Positions 47,691-59,161 of a stretch of 64,000 nt of DNA are shown here, one piece after another. A program made the translations under genes and the position numbers. Under the pieces are notes generated by a model. The model did no database searches, was not told the DNA's origin, and worked only from the letters and a program-made list of their open reading frames with translations. The DNA lies in NCBI GenBank assembly GCA_963920525.1, contig OY986435.1, positions 267,186,299-267,250,298 on the forward strand, written 5' to 3'. This stretch comes from Dichetophora obliterata (Eukaryota; Arthropoda; Insecta; Diptera; Sciomyzidae). Each line of letters begins with the position of its first letter. The stretch's first letter is position 1.

Positions 47691-47694
47691 TTAA

Positions 47695-49370
47695 TCATTT
47701 CTTTATCTTTTAACAATTTTTACCTCAAATCAAATTTTAAATAAATTTTACTCATTATAAAAACATATTGTAAAAAGATTTTTCTAATTTTCCTGTAGTG
47801 TATTTTTAATTAAATGTAGCTAAAAATGTTTTTAAAAAACCAGACCAACAAAGCCAAACTTATTCAACTTATTTCACATGTGAAGAAATTCGTAAAAAAA
47901 TAACATTTTATTAAATGATAACGATACTTTTCAAAAATCCTTTTGTCCAGAAGATAAAAACAAATTGAAAATTATTGAACTTATAGATATTTCAGATAAG
48001 CATAAATATATAAAATAATTTTTAAAAAAAATTTTTTTTTAAATTCAAAGTTCTTTAAAAAAAATACATTTTTGGGAAAAACTAAGTATCTAGTGATATT
48101 GTAAACTAATCTCTAGTTTCGTGTGCATATGAATTTTTCTATGTGTTTTAAGTATTGTAGCATGGATTAATCAGTACCGCAATCGATATGCGAATGTCTT
48201 AATTGACTCAAGTGGCAGACTAAGAAAATTCATAGTTTTTATACTTGTCACACTCTCATTTACAAAACGATATAGGGGTATATTAACTTTGTCACTCCGT
48301 TTGTAGCGCCGAAAAATAGATATATTCTTGATCAGCATCAGCTTTTGAGTCGATGTAGTCATGTCCGTCTGTCCGTCTGTACGTCTGTCTGTCTGTGGTC
48401 ACGACAACAGCCGTCATTTTTTAGCTATCGAAACGAAATTCAATATATAAGCATTTAATTCAAAAATGAAGGTCAAGTTCGAAAATGACCCAAATCGGAT
48501 GAAAACGCCTACCTCCCATAAAAAGTGACTTAACCAAAACGGTAAAATCTCTTTAAAATCCACAAAAATTAATATAATAACTTCAAATTTTGCACAGCGT
48601 CTTTAATATTTATTACCCAAAATGTTAAAATCTCTTTCAATAAAAAAAAAATAAATCTAATGACTTCAAATTTGGCACAAAACCTTTAACAATTAATATA
48701 AACTTTTTTCTTAATGACATTGTTATTTATTATGTTGATTTTATATGATTTAAATATAAATTCTAAATGTTTGATAGTTTAAATCATACTTGATTTTAAA
48801 TACAAATTCTAGTTGTTTGATAGCTTAAAATCGTTTATTGAGCTTAAGGCCAAAGTTAGAACAATTAATTGTTCTAACGAATCCTTCCAAAGAAACAACA
48901 ACAACAACAACAACAAAGTTATTTCAATATAAAAAGGAAAAAATCACTAGCTGATCTGATTGCAATTTCGGCCGTGCTAAAGGCTTCATCAGAAATCTTT
49001 GTGATACCCGTGCAAGCGCGCACTAGCGCGAAATTTTAGAGAAAAATTTGAATTAATTAACTTAAGCAATTTATTCATAAATTCATTTACCATGGTGATC
49101 AAATCGTCCTCACTGTTTCACAAATGTAGTTTTTCTTTTTCGTAAATTTTTTTTGGTCTTTACAGATGTAAAAGTTTGGTCTGTACAGATGGTAAATTTT
49201 TTTCAGTGCAGAGAGCTAGAGAGCTACTAACATAAGCACAAAATCATAAAATTGTAGTAGTATGTGTTTGGGAACCACTGCTCTATACAGAGTTGTTGTT
49301 GTTGTTGTTGTTGCTTTGTTCAAAACTTACTTGAGAAACTTTACACATTTCTAGCTTTTTTTTTATAAGG
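47695..49370. repeat. Noncoding with dispersed repeat fragments
   Basis: Phrases ggggtatattaactttgtc (48279) and cgtctgtccgtctgt (48365) relate to a sequence near 8830, and 48530-48690 relates to 13573. A caacaacaacaacaac run is near 48896 and a ttgttgttgttg run near 49287. No gene. Confidence 0.5.
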
Positions 49371-49373
49371 GTG

Positions 49374-49799
49374 ATGTTACGGTGGTCGTCATATGATCGC
49401 TGGTCATGACACTTTTTACTCTCTTTTTTTCGATTGATGAGCTGTGTGACGAAAGTATGTTATGCTGGTGGTCACATGATTCCTGAACACCAGTACACTT
49501 TTTGCTACTTTTAGTATTTTTTCAACCGATGAGTGTTGCTATTAAGCAAGTTTCCTTACTGCTTTCATATATTTCGTACTAAAAATGTACTATTTTCATG
49601 CCTAAACACAAATGCTGTGAATAATTCCACAACGCAACACTGTTTTGATCCCATGATTTCATATTTTTGCTGAATCATTTGGTGACCGTGGTGGTGAAAA
49701 TTTACTCTCTTGCTCTTGCTCTCGCTCTCAAATTTTTAATTTACATTGAAACAACAACAATGCATGATCATGATGAGCCCATGACCGCCACCGTAACAT
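49374..49799. mobile_element. MITE with ATGTTACGGTGG ends
   Basis: ATGTTACGGTGG at 49374 pairs with CCACCGTAACAT ending at 49799, and gatcgctggtcatg is partly mirrored near 49765. The 426-bp unit has no gene. It lies less than 500 bp upstream of the Serrate exon. Target duplication unresolved. Confidence 0.65.
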
Positions 49800-50254
49800 G
49801 GGACTAAGCGAAGACAAGATTGATAAAGATAATTTTTGAAGAGAGTTTTTTAAAGAGAGTGCGAGATAAATAATTGAAGGATAAAGTTTTTACGCTTTTC
49901 TAGCGTGAAATATTTTGAATTTGGCTCTCTGAAATAAAACTATATTAAATGTAGGAAATCTGTTGACAGCAATAATTGCTGAAAATTCTCGTGGATTTTT
50001 GTTAGAGTGTACATATATAAATACATGCTCGTTTATTTCCATTAATACATTTTCTTTAAGTTTCAAGGCTCGGAAAAAGTCCTAATTCTTATTTTTTTAT
50101 GTTGCCTCGATATTATAATATCCTCTCAATAAAATAAGTTTTTTTATATAACTAAGCTTTACGATTTTAACACTTATTCGTTAATTTATTTTTACGTTTT
50201 TTTCACCACGATCTATTTTAACCTCTTATTAACCTTGTTGCTTTTCATTTACAG
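49800..50254 (+). other. Serrate intron end upstream of the 55-bp exon
   Basis: Ends with a good pyrimidine-rich acceptor (cttgttgcttttcatttacag). The branch-point-like ttaac lies about 25 bases before. The intron's 5' boundary was not found in the window. Confidence 0.7.
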
Positions 50255-50309
50255 AAGTCCTTTACACTGATTCTGCAGGCGTTGGACATGTACAACACAT
50301 CGTATCCAG
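50255..50309 (+). CDS. Ser: Serrate exon (end of N-terminal module)
   Basis: This 55-bp internal exon encodes 18 residues, KSFTLILQALDMYNTSYP, plus the first base of a split codon. It is preceded by tttcatttacag and followed by the donor gtaatt. The peptide matches what I recall of Drosophila Serrate just before the DSL region. Serrate is a single-pass membrane ligand that activates Notch on neighbouring cells; this segment belongs to the extracellular N-terminal module. The split codon (G plus AC of the next exon) gives Asp, restoring the expected Tyr-Pro-Asp junction, so exon pair and phase support each other. The exon is too short to be called without its neighbour. The preceding coding exon, expected to end in Phe-Arg-Trp-Thr or similar, was not found in the window. 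Confidence 0.93.
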
Positions 50310-50924
50310 GTAATTTTAAGCATTAAAAAAAAAATAAAAAATTCCAATCCAAGAATGGTCAATAAAAGTTGCTGCAAGTGCAGCAAAACACGCTTGTGTA
50401 TAAATCGCGGTCATGGTTCAGCTTAAGAGGGGGAGGGTAGCGGGAAGGATGAAGCTCATGAGGGCTCACAGTTACAAGCTCAGTTGTCTAATTAGCCGTT
50501 TTCCTTGCAGCGATTTAAGCCACGCTAATAACGCTTGAAGCCAAATCTTAACAGTTGCCAACAATTTAAGAAACACATTTTTTCTCTTTTCTTGTTTTTC
50601 TTTTCACCTTTTTTTATACGTTCATATATTTTTCTGCTTGCGCTCGCGCTCTATGGGGAACTTTTTTTTGGACTTGCATTTTGAATGTTATTGTTTTCCT
50701 ACGCTGTGCCGTTTGGTGGCTTTGTTGTCTTGGCTTGGCTGGAACTTGTCGACAACATGCAACTCGTTGATTTTCTAACATCTCAACAACAACGATGTCG
50801 ATGTCGACGATGACGATGACGACGACGCAAACAAAATAACAACAACAACATCTAACAACAATTGCCACCATGATCGTTACAACAACAATAACATCTACGT
50901 TGCTGACGACGACGAAAACATCAG
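50310..50924 (+). other. Short Serrate intron between the two exons
   Basis: This 615-bp intron runs from gtaatt at 50310 to acatcag at 50924. The last 100 bases are unusually rich in CAA and GAC/GATGAC triplets, and there is no clear pyrimidine tract before the acceptor. A branch-point-like tgctgac lies about 18 bases upstream of the AG. The final 54 bases stay open in the coding frame and contain an ATG, which can mislead gene prediction. Confidence 0.85.
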
Positions 50925-51240
50925 ACTCGGAAAGGTTAATTGAAGAAACATCATTTTCGGGCGTTATTCTGCCATCGCCCGAATGGAAGACTTTGGATCA
51001 CATCGGCAAAAATGCCCGCATTACATACCGGGTCAGAGTTCAATGTGCCGTTACGTACTACAACACAACTTGCACAACCTTCTGCCGACCGCGTAACGAT
51101 CAATTCGGCCACTACACATGCGGCTCAGAGGGTCAAAAGCTCTGCCTGAACGGTTGGCAGGGCGTTAATTGCGAAGAGGCTATCTGTAAACCCGGCTGCG
51201 ACCCCACACATGGACGATGCGATCTACCCGGCGAATGCGA
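50925..51240 (+). CDS. Ser: Serrate exon (DSL domain and start of EGF 1)
   Basis: This 316-bp internal exon encodes 105 codons counting the split Asp. It starts after acatcag and ends GGC GAA TGC GA before the donor gtgagt. The protein runs [13 protein letters not shown], then a conserved [14 protein letters not shown] segment, then the DSL domain with its six cysteines at exon residues 41, 50, 54, 66, 74 and 83. It ends with CKPGC...GRC...GEC of the first EGF repeat. The DSL domain is the Notch-contacting module of Delta/Serrate/Jagged ligands. Similarity to Drosophila Serrate is very high, including the [13 protein letters not shown] stretch. No stop or frameshift is visible. An in-frame ATG at 50870 is intronic and is not the start. 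The next exon, expected to begin with Cys-Arg-Pro-Gly-Trp, was not seen before position 64000. Confidence 0.96.
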
Positions 51241-53354
51241 GTGAGTATACACTGCTATGCTTAATTATCATAAAATATAGTTTAACAGCGTTAAAAATTA
51301 TATTGCAAGCAGCTGTTTAAATGAGACGTAATTTTTATTTGAATTTATTTTATGATACTATTTCTCAGATGGAAAAGTTTTATATTATCACTTGGCATTT
51401 CGAAAAAAGCGATATCAAGAAATTTAAGTAATAACATTCCAACTTTCAAACCAATCAAATTTTTACATCGCTTATTTTATACACATCGCACAAGCATTGT
51501 AAAATAAGCTATAACAAAAATTTTAGTTAATTGGAAAAAATAAGAAAAATCTTTAAACTTTTATGGGAGGTGGGCGTGGTAACAGTCCATATAGTGTTTA
51601 CCTTTCGAGAAATAGGTCCTTTTTTCGCCATTTTTTTCCACTGAGCGGGGATGGTGATTCCAGTCGTATTGCTTCTAAAAATTGATAATTCGTACAAGTT
51701 ACTCAAAGTTTCTAAAATCAAAATTTTTTTTGGATTTTTAAAAAATTTGCTTTTTAAAAAATCAATTGAAGGGCTTATTGCAAGAACAAGAAATGCTACA
51801 TACAAATTATTTTAAAATAAACGACTTTAAAGTTTTGAAAAAAATAGTTTTTATATGAATTATGATTAAGAAATTTAATGGAACAAGAAAGGTTTTATTT
51901 GGTTTTATTTGGAAAAAATAAGAAAAATCTTTAAATTTGTATGGAAGTCGGGCGTGGTAACAGTCCATATAGTGTTTACCTTTCGAGAAGCAGGTCCTTT
52001 TTTCGCCATTTTTTTTTCACTGAGCGGGGATGGTGATTCCAGTCATATTGCTTCTAAAAATTGATAATTCGTACAAGTTACTCAAAGTTTCTAAAACCAA
52101 AATTTTTTTTTGGATTTTTAAAAAATTTGCTTTTTAAAAAATCAATTGAAGGGCTTATTGCAAGAACAAGAAATGCTACATACAAATTATTTTAAAATAA
52201 ACGACTTTAAAGTTTTGAAAAAAATAGTTTTTATATGAATTATGATTAAGAAATTTAATGGAACAAGAAAGGTTTTATTTATGGGTCTGACATTGAAAAG
52301 GGAATATCCGAAATATTTTCGGATGATGTTGGTATTTTATTAAGTTACTAGTATAAAAGCCTGTCCTACGACAGGTCCTGCGCACATTTTCTTTTTGGAG
52401 CCTTTTGCCGAAAGCACTTTTTCTCTTTTTAAAGCTTGATTTTTTATACACCTGAGTTAAAGTGTAAAAGTGCAAAAAGTCGCGTATGGTACCAATCACA
52501 TTCATACACAACTTTGCAAACTGTCCTTGCAACCTTCATATACGTAACAACTAAGGTGTCGTTTTGCGGCTGATACAATTATATTTTTTTGGTACAATCG
52601 ACTCAAATCAACTCAAAAGAATTTCATTAAATTCGTCATAACTTTTTATAAAAGGATAAAAAAGGTAGTTAAATCAAAAACATTCTATTGTAAAAATCCA
52701 AAATCGTCACTGATAAGTATCTAATATATTTTCTGTGCATACTTTCAGGCTGAACATTTTTGAGAACAGTGTTTCTTGTAAAATTACTTTACTATCAAAA
52801 AATAATTACAATTTGAGAAATACTGTGCGCGGAGCAGCAAGCTTGCCTTTTATGTATTAAGATGTGCATACTTTCAGGCTGAACAGTTTGAGAGACAGTG
52901 GAAACGGAGCAGCGTGCTTGCTTTTTATATATTGATGTAAGGGCCTAAAAAACCCGATTTCTGATCATGTAACTTAACACATTATTGCAATAAGCACTTC
53001 ACTTAATTAAAACATTTTTGTTTACTAATTTTTTAGTAAATGTTTTCATTTACTAAATGAAACATTAGTTTAATTTAATTTATAATAATAATAATATTTA
53101 ATTTTTTATTAAAAATTGCCATTTTAGCATGCCAAAAACGATCAGATTTTTGAGCGAAATTTATTATTATTTTAATAAAACTTCACCATTTTTTAAAATG
53201 TCAATTTTTTTTATATTCTGGGTCATAAGTTTTTTTTTACAATAGAAAGCTTTAAAGTTAACTCGCACAAAAGTTAATGGCTCGGTTAAGCGATCGCTTA
53301 AGTTAGCCGAAATTTAACATCCGCGTACACATCTAAATATTTATATATATATAT
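51241..53354 (+). other. Start of long Serrate intron; nothing coding
   Basis: This intron begins with gtgagt at 51241 and no acceptor exon was recognised up to 64000, so it is at least 12.7 kb long. This first part is AT-rich. Apart from the tandem duplication at 51531-52285 and a repeated cgtgcttactttcaggctgaac-like phrase near 52735 and 52865, I see nothing in it. Confidence 0.7.
51531..52285. repeat. Recent tandem duplication, unit about 380 bp
   Basis: ttggaaaaaataagaaaaat at 51531 recurs at 51909, and the copies remain nearly identical through cagtccatatagtgtttacc, gagcggggatggtgattcc and gaacaagaaaggttttattt (ending 51900 and 52280). Only scattered differences are visible, so the event is recent. 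It lies within the Serrate intron. Confidence 0.9.
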
Positions 53355-56300
53355 TAGGGCGGGTCGATTTATTTTTTGACAATTTCCCTATGATTTCCGT
53401 ATTCTATGGGTTATTCCATGAAAATTTGCCAAAGGAACCATACCTCTATCGTTAAAATCGAGTCCCCTACTTTTTGTTGGCAGATTTTTTCCCAAATTGA
53501 CGTTCGAATGAAATATTACCTACACGTTCACATCCATAACTCAAAAACTATCGATCGGGTTTAATTAAGGTCGGGTTTAAGGCCAGTAAGCGCGTTGGAA
53601 AGGTGAGCTCATTTTGATCAATTTACAAAAAAAAATTCTCCAACATTGGTCAACGGTTCAAAAGTTACGGGCATTTTTGTCCAAATTTTGGAGCATTTTT
53701 CCATTTTTTTTCATGATTTTGTCCAAGCATATTACTTTCATGGCCATTTTTTTGGCTCAATTTTTTTGACTTACGAAGCTTACGAACCTTACGTTACGAC
53801 TGGACTGATTTGCGCTTTACATTATTGGCATATTTTTTCACAGGGTGCACACCCTGTGTTATGTTTGTTTATTTCTTTTTGTTTTTAGTTTCTTTATAGA
53901 CTTCTTTATTTTTGTTTGTTTATAATATTCCAGTGTATGCTAGTTTTGTTTGAGCGTCATTTCAGTGAAGTGTTACTTGAAATAACTAACAAATAATCAA
54001 ACTATTTTGAAATTTAGAAAAGATTTAAAGGTAAGTGTAAAAACATTGCTAACTATTATAGTTAATAGTTATATTATTATTCTATGAAAAACATATTTAA
54101 TTCTTTTAGTGACGGTTTAAAAAATGGATTCAGAGCCTGGTTCATCGCAAAATCCAACAGATACCCAACGCAGTAGCTTGCAACATTTGGTCTCTCATGA
54201 TGTTTTTTCTTTTGGCGTGGCCTGTGAATTACCTGATATTAATCTGTCAACTAAACGAGATATATTGAAGTACTATTTTTTCATGGCCGAACGTTCAAAA
54301 GCCCAAAGCAAAATGTTTTCCTATAAAACATTTACTCCCCAAGTAGCAGACAGATTGTTAGAAATTTGGAATGAACTTAATATTGAACTAATACTCAAAG
54401 GTAGCATCATTAGAAAATTGAATAATTTGCTTGACGCATATAGTAATGCAGATAAACAACGAGTAAAACGCGCAACAGAATTCAAAAAATTCGTAGAATC
54501 AACAAACCAATTATTCAACATTGGAAAATGTAAATGCAACTTGAAAGAAAACGACTGCTCATGTGGATCTATCCCAGAAAACTTAAAAGAGTTCATGCGC
54601 GATCAATATAATGACAGAATACAAACGATACCGGAACACGATAGTGGAAGTGAAGAGACGATACCAACGACTATACCAACAATCCCAGTGAGCAACGATC
54701 CTACATACGAACCACATTATGACGAAATGGAAGTTGATGTGAGAGGAGGTTCAGATTTAGTTCTACCACCACAAACATACACTCCCAGATACAATACTAA
54801 AAACTATGCAATGATGTGTGACAGATTTGGTGTGCATGACAGAATGGGATCAGCATTGGCAACAGCTCTGATGGAAGACCTGGGCGTAAAAGATGCTCAT
54901 GACAATCTTGTCATCATGGATAAAAGTAAACTTCGTAGAGAAAGAGAAAAATTGAGACAAGACGCACTTCGTAAGCGGTACTTCGACGGCAGGAAAAATG
55001 ATGGTCTAACTGTAGAAAAAATTGATGAGAAGTTGCATCCAAGGATGGTTAAAGAACCTCATCTAGTTGTTTTGAGGGAACCAAAATCTCAATTGATAGG
55101 CTACACAAAACTAGAAAGTGAAGCTGCGGCAAGCAAAGTCAACAAATTGATCGAATTCTTCCAAGAAAAACAATTGTCTCTCGATTCATTAATTGCCATA
55201 TGCGCTGATGGTGTACCAACAAATACTGGCGTACACGGTGGAATTTTGCGACTATTCGAAAAACAGTTAAAGAGACCACTGCACTGGTTTGTGTGTCTTC
55301 TGAACTTTAATGAGCTTCCGTTTAGACATTTGTTTGACACTTTAGACAAATCAACCACCACTGGACCACGATCAACTACCGGAAAGTTGAGCTCAAAAAT
55401 GGCTGATTGTGAAAATCTTCCGGTATGTAATTTTTATAGCTGATTCTTTACCATTTTTCATTCTATTTTTTAGCTTTTATGTTTTCTTTTCAGGTGGTAA
55501 CCGATTTTGAGGAAATCGCTTTGAAAAATATGCCTCCTGGTGGCTTAAATCCAGAAGAATTATCTACCGATTCGAGGTACTTGATGTTAATGGCCAATGC
55601 AATTTCTAATGGTGTGGTTCCTGCGGATTTGTCTCACATAAAACCAGGGCCAATTGCACATTCTCGTTGGCTGACCAAAGCCAATAGATTATTACGGTTG
55701 TATGTGACAACTAATAATCCAACTGAAAATTTAAAAATTCTGGCTAACTATATAATAAAAGTATACACGCCAATGTATTTCAATGTTAAGTATTATAGCT
55801 CTGCCGCATACGGTAGTACATTACTTTTTAAATTTATTACTTGGACACGATTTTTACCACCGAATTTACTTGGAGTTGTAAATACAGTAATTCAAGATAA
55901 TCCATATTTTGCACACTCAGAAAATATCTTGCTATCTATGTTGTTTGATGATAGAATGGAAAAACGAAACATTGTTATAAAGAAGATTTTGCATTATAAG
56001 AGATATTATCGACCCAACTGAACTTAGAGTTTATAAAAAATCTCTTATAAACTTTAATTGTACGGAATATACAAAAATGATTGATTTAAATGACGATACC
56101 ATTTTATTCGAACCACCGTTTACGCAAAGTTATTCGTATGAACATTTGAAGGGATATTTAAATTACGAAGTGCCACCGTTCGACGATCCACAAATTCCTT
56201 TATACATTCAAGGAACGGAAAGACATGTCCAATTGCTGGCTGCCACTGCTAAACGAGTTGCAGGAAAGAATGTAGAAGGCGCTATGGCGACGACATTAGA

Positions 56301-56855
56301 GAGCCGTATGAAAACACCAAGACTTAAAAGCAAACAAGACTTTCAGAAAAAATAATGTTTTTTTTTTACATTTTGTCTTTTACTACACTCAAATTGAATA
56401 TTTATTTTTGGTAATAGGTTGATAGATACTTTATTATCTCTTAATTTGAATTTTTGTAGAAAAAAAAAAATAAAAAGGGAAAAAAAATCAAAAAGTTGGT
56501 TTTATGTGTTATTTTGTTTTAGCAATATCGCATGAATTAATCAACCGAATTCGATAAATTTGGGCTTAAACTCTTCGTTTTGAAGTGTAAATTGAATTAA
56601 ATAATGGATTGAGCCAAAAAATGGCCATGAAAGTAATATTCTTGGACAAAATCATGAAAAAAATAGAAAAATGGTCCAAAATTTGGACAAAAATGCCCGT
56701 AACTTTTGAACTTTTTACCAACAAAAAGTAGGGGACTCGATTTTAACGATGGAGATATGGTTCCTTCGGCAAATTTTCATGGAATAACCCATAGAATACG
56801 GAAATTATAGGGAAATTGGTGAATTTTTTTACTCCCTACAAATCGACCCGCACTA
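53355..56855 (+). mobile_element. hAT-like DNA transposon B, nearly complete
   Basis: Ends TAGGGCGGGTCGA (53355) and TCGACCCGCACTA (to 56855) are inverted. The outer about 125 bases match well (gggttattccatgaaaattt, gttaaaatcgagtcccctac), and further inside atggccatttttttggctca at 53740 matches the complement near 56592. ATATATAT flanks both sides, consistent with an 8-bp duplication but uninformative because of the TA-rich surroundings. It carries one split transposase gene. Length 3501 bp. Its first ten bases equal those of the MITE at 33765. Confidence 0.82.
54124..56355 (+). CDS. Transposase of transposon B, two exons, one frameshift
   Basis: Exon 1 encodes 433 residues from MDSEPGSSQNPTD to CENLP (54124-55422). 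A 71-bp intron with gtatgt and ttttcag (55423-55493) joins it to VVTDFEEIALKNMPPGG. The frame is lost near 56000 (..ILHYKR) and continues in the next frame through TEYTKMIDLNDDT to SKQDFQKK at 56355, implying a single base loss and about 720 residues. Visible features: a CKCNLKENDCSC cysteine cluster at about residue 138; RYFDGRK and CADGVPTNTGVHGG with possible catalytic Asp; FVCLLNFNELPFRH where the relative at 27751 has C-x-x-H; and HSRWLTKANRLLRLY. A likely 5' untranslated intron (gtaagt near 54031 to ttttag near 54110) precedes the ATG. This most complete copy defines the family. The hAT relation rests on motifs and 8-bp duplications, not on a full domain match. Confidence 0.75.
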
Positions 56856-56859
56856 ATAT

Positions 56860-58380
56860 ATATATATATCTATGGATTCCTTAAATTAGGGCAGTCCAGA
56901 ATTTTTGCCAGTGCGACAGAGTGCAGGCAGTGCAATTTGTCGTCTGCTGGATGAATTCAGGAATAAAGCGGAAGGAGGAGCGAAAAATTTTGAGGGGATA
57001 AAGAACGTAGATGTACTAAACCCGTGAGAGCTAAAGCATGCTGTTATGAAAAAACAGTGTTGCACGTTCTGCATCTTAGTTAAGACGATTTTTCCTTAAA
57101 AGGTTTTTATTATTTGACATAGCTACAAAAATCGATGTTGCTTTGACGTATAGTTACGTCTTACAGCGCGATTTTTCAAAAATTGGTTTGTTTTTGCTTA
57201 AACTTTGGAGTAAACGTACTGCCTTTAATATTCAACGTTCAAAGATAAAACATATGCCAAAATATCAGTTTTGTAGCTAATATTGATTAAACTGTGTAAC
57301 CTTTTTTCGCAGGTACCATTAGAACTTCTCACATTGTAGAATATCAGGCAAATTTTGACTGTTATTTTTGCGTAAAATTACAAAAAAAATTTTTTCGCAT
57401 GTAAGTATGTAAAATCCTTTACGTTTTTGTTGTTGCAAAATGCGCTTGAGATAATAAATCGCTCTTACGCTATTAACATCACAAATACGCCGTACATTGA
57501 ATACCATTATTATATCTTTCTGAAAAAATGCAGATTTTTTCTGCCCTCAGAAAAAAACTCCCGCCGCAACTAATAAATACCAAAAAACCCCACGATCATT
57601 ATAAATTACCACGAAAATACCACTCGTTTTAAATATATCACCGAAAATCCCATAAGCATTAAAAAATACCGCAATAAATCCCATATGCATAAAAAATTAA
57701 AAAAAAATCTGCATTTTTTCTGCCCTCCGTTCTTTTCTCGAAAAAAAATCTGACCTCTAAAATTGAATCGTGTTCTTTTCTCGAAAATGTTGACCTCAGA
57801 ACTAGAAAAATTGCAGAATTTTTGCACTCTCAAGATCGGCGGTTTTAATATTCTGCCTTCAAATGCTACCAACTGAATGAACAAAAAAGTGACATGTTAG
57901 GAAAACATTAAACATTATCATAGACATTTCATTGAAGTTTAAGCTTTTTCGCGGATGACAAAATAAAGAATATAAAAATTGTGATATTGCAAATATAAAC
58001 GCAGCAGTTGAGTCTACGATTAATGTTATTATATAAAAGAGTTGCTAGAAACGTCTTAGTCTTCATCCAATAATAAAGATCTATTATTTTCCATTTCCGA
58101 GAACAATATAATGAAAGAAGGAATATATTATTGTTCGCATTTGTTGTTTTGCAATTAATTTATTTCTCAAAAGTAAGCAACAGTGTAGCCAACACAACAT
58201 CATTGAAAAAAATTATGCATTTTTTCTGATATTTTCTCGACTAATAACATGTCAACATTTTTTGAGTTCAAGTTAAAATTTAAAAAAATTCTGAACTCTC
58301 AGAGGGCAGCATATTTTGCCAAGAAGAGAAAACGCCATTAATATTGAATGAATCACATCTTGACACAAAGGTTTGTTTTG
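56860..58380. other. Noncoding with a local repeat at 57.5-58.3 kb
   Basis: The phrase tctgcattttttctgccctc and tcgaaaaaaaatctgacctc-like units recur at about 57535, 57705 and 57775, and a weaker one near 58210. No coding sequence recognised. A taattagggcagtcc phrase near 56884 is only loosely similar to the transposon ends. Confidence 0.4.
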
Positions 58381-58384
58381 GAGT

Positions 58385-58595
58385 AGTGGTTAGTGTGTAG
58401 AACTCTCGATCGAATTGGTGCGAGTTCGATTCTCACTGATACACGCTCACAAGGAAATAGCTTTAATTTTATATCCTCTTGTAATAGACGCAAGTAAAAA
58501 AATAACAATAATTCTTAGAAAAAGTTGTCGTTTCACCTCTCACTCATTTCACTCAAGCAAATCACAAAACGAGGCGTAGAAAGCTGCGATTCAAA
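58385..58595 (+). mobile_element. Probable tRNA-derived SINE
   Basis: ggagtagtggttagtgtgta (A-box-like) is followed by gcgagttcgattctcactg (B-box-like) near 58421, and the unit ends in a run of 15 A at about 58594. A terminal duplication was not found. Confidence 0.5.
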
Positions 58596-59158
58596 AAAAA
58601 AAAAAAATGATATAAAGTCATGAGGAGTGCTCTACGGTTTCTGTATAACTTTTCATTCAGGAGTTATGTCATGTTAAAGAAAGTGGGCAAATCGCGATGT
58701 AGGCAAGCGAAAAATCTCACCTTTCCACTGTGTAACTAGGCCATTCGAAACACTGTGCGACGTTGGGGTCGAAAGGGTTAAAAAGTCATAAATAAAATTA
58801 AACATTTTTTTGTGATTTTTCAGATTTATTTCATAGATAAAGATGGGTTATCATTATTTATTCCCTTAATCTACCAAATATACCTATGTATTTATGGTCT
58901 TTGGTTTTGGTTCAACAAACAATTTTTGGATATCAATACAATTTGTTCTTTGCCAAAAATAAAGGGAGGTATCGATACTTTTTTCTCTCGATATCGGGAC
59001 CCTCACCTTCACCACCCTTCACCTTCACCCAGCTTGTTGGTGGCTATATAAAACCAATATGCTCATTGGTCGTATATGAGTGAAAAACTAGTAAAAATTC
59101 AGTTGCATATCGTAGTTTGAGAAGTCTTCAAGCAATTATAAAATTTGCTTTTTTGTTA
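58596..59158. other. Noncoding, nothing recognised
   Basis: A short repeat ccttcaccaccc..ccttcaccttcaccc lies near 59003-59030. Overlapping open frames at 58812-59083 show no domain. Confidence 0.35.
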
Positions 59159-59161
59159 CTA

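Noticed and set aside
50870..50924. ATG at 50870 as start of a 124-residue protein
   Set aside because: The first 18 codons are low-complexity Thr-rich and precede a splice acceptor; the preceding 55-bp exon joins in phase and restores known Serrate sequence.
56884..56900. Additional end of the TAGGG transposon group
   Set aside because: Only about the first seven bases (TAGGGCA) match and no inverted partner was found.
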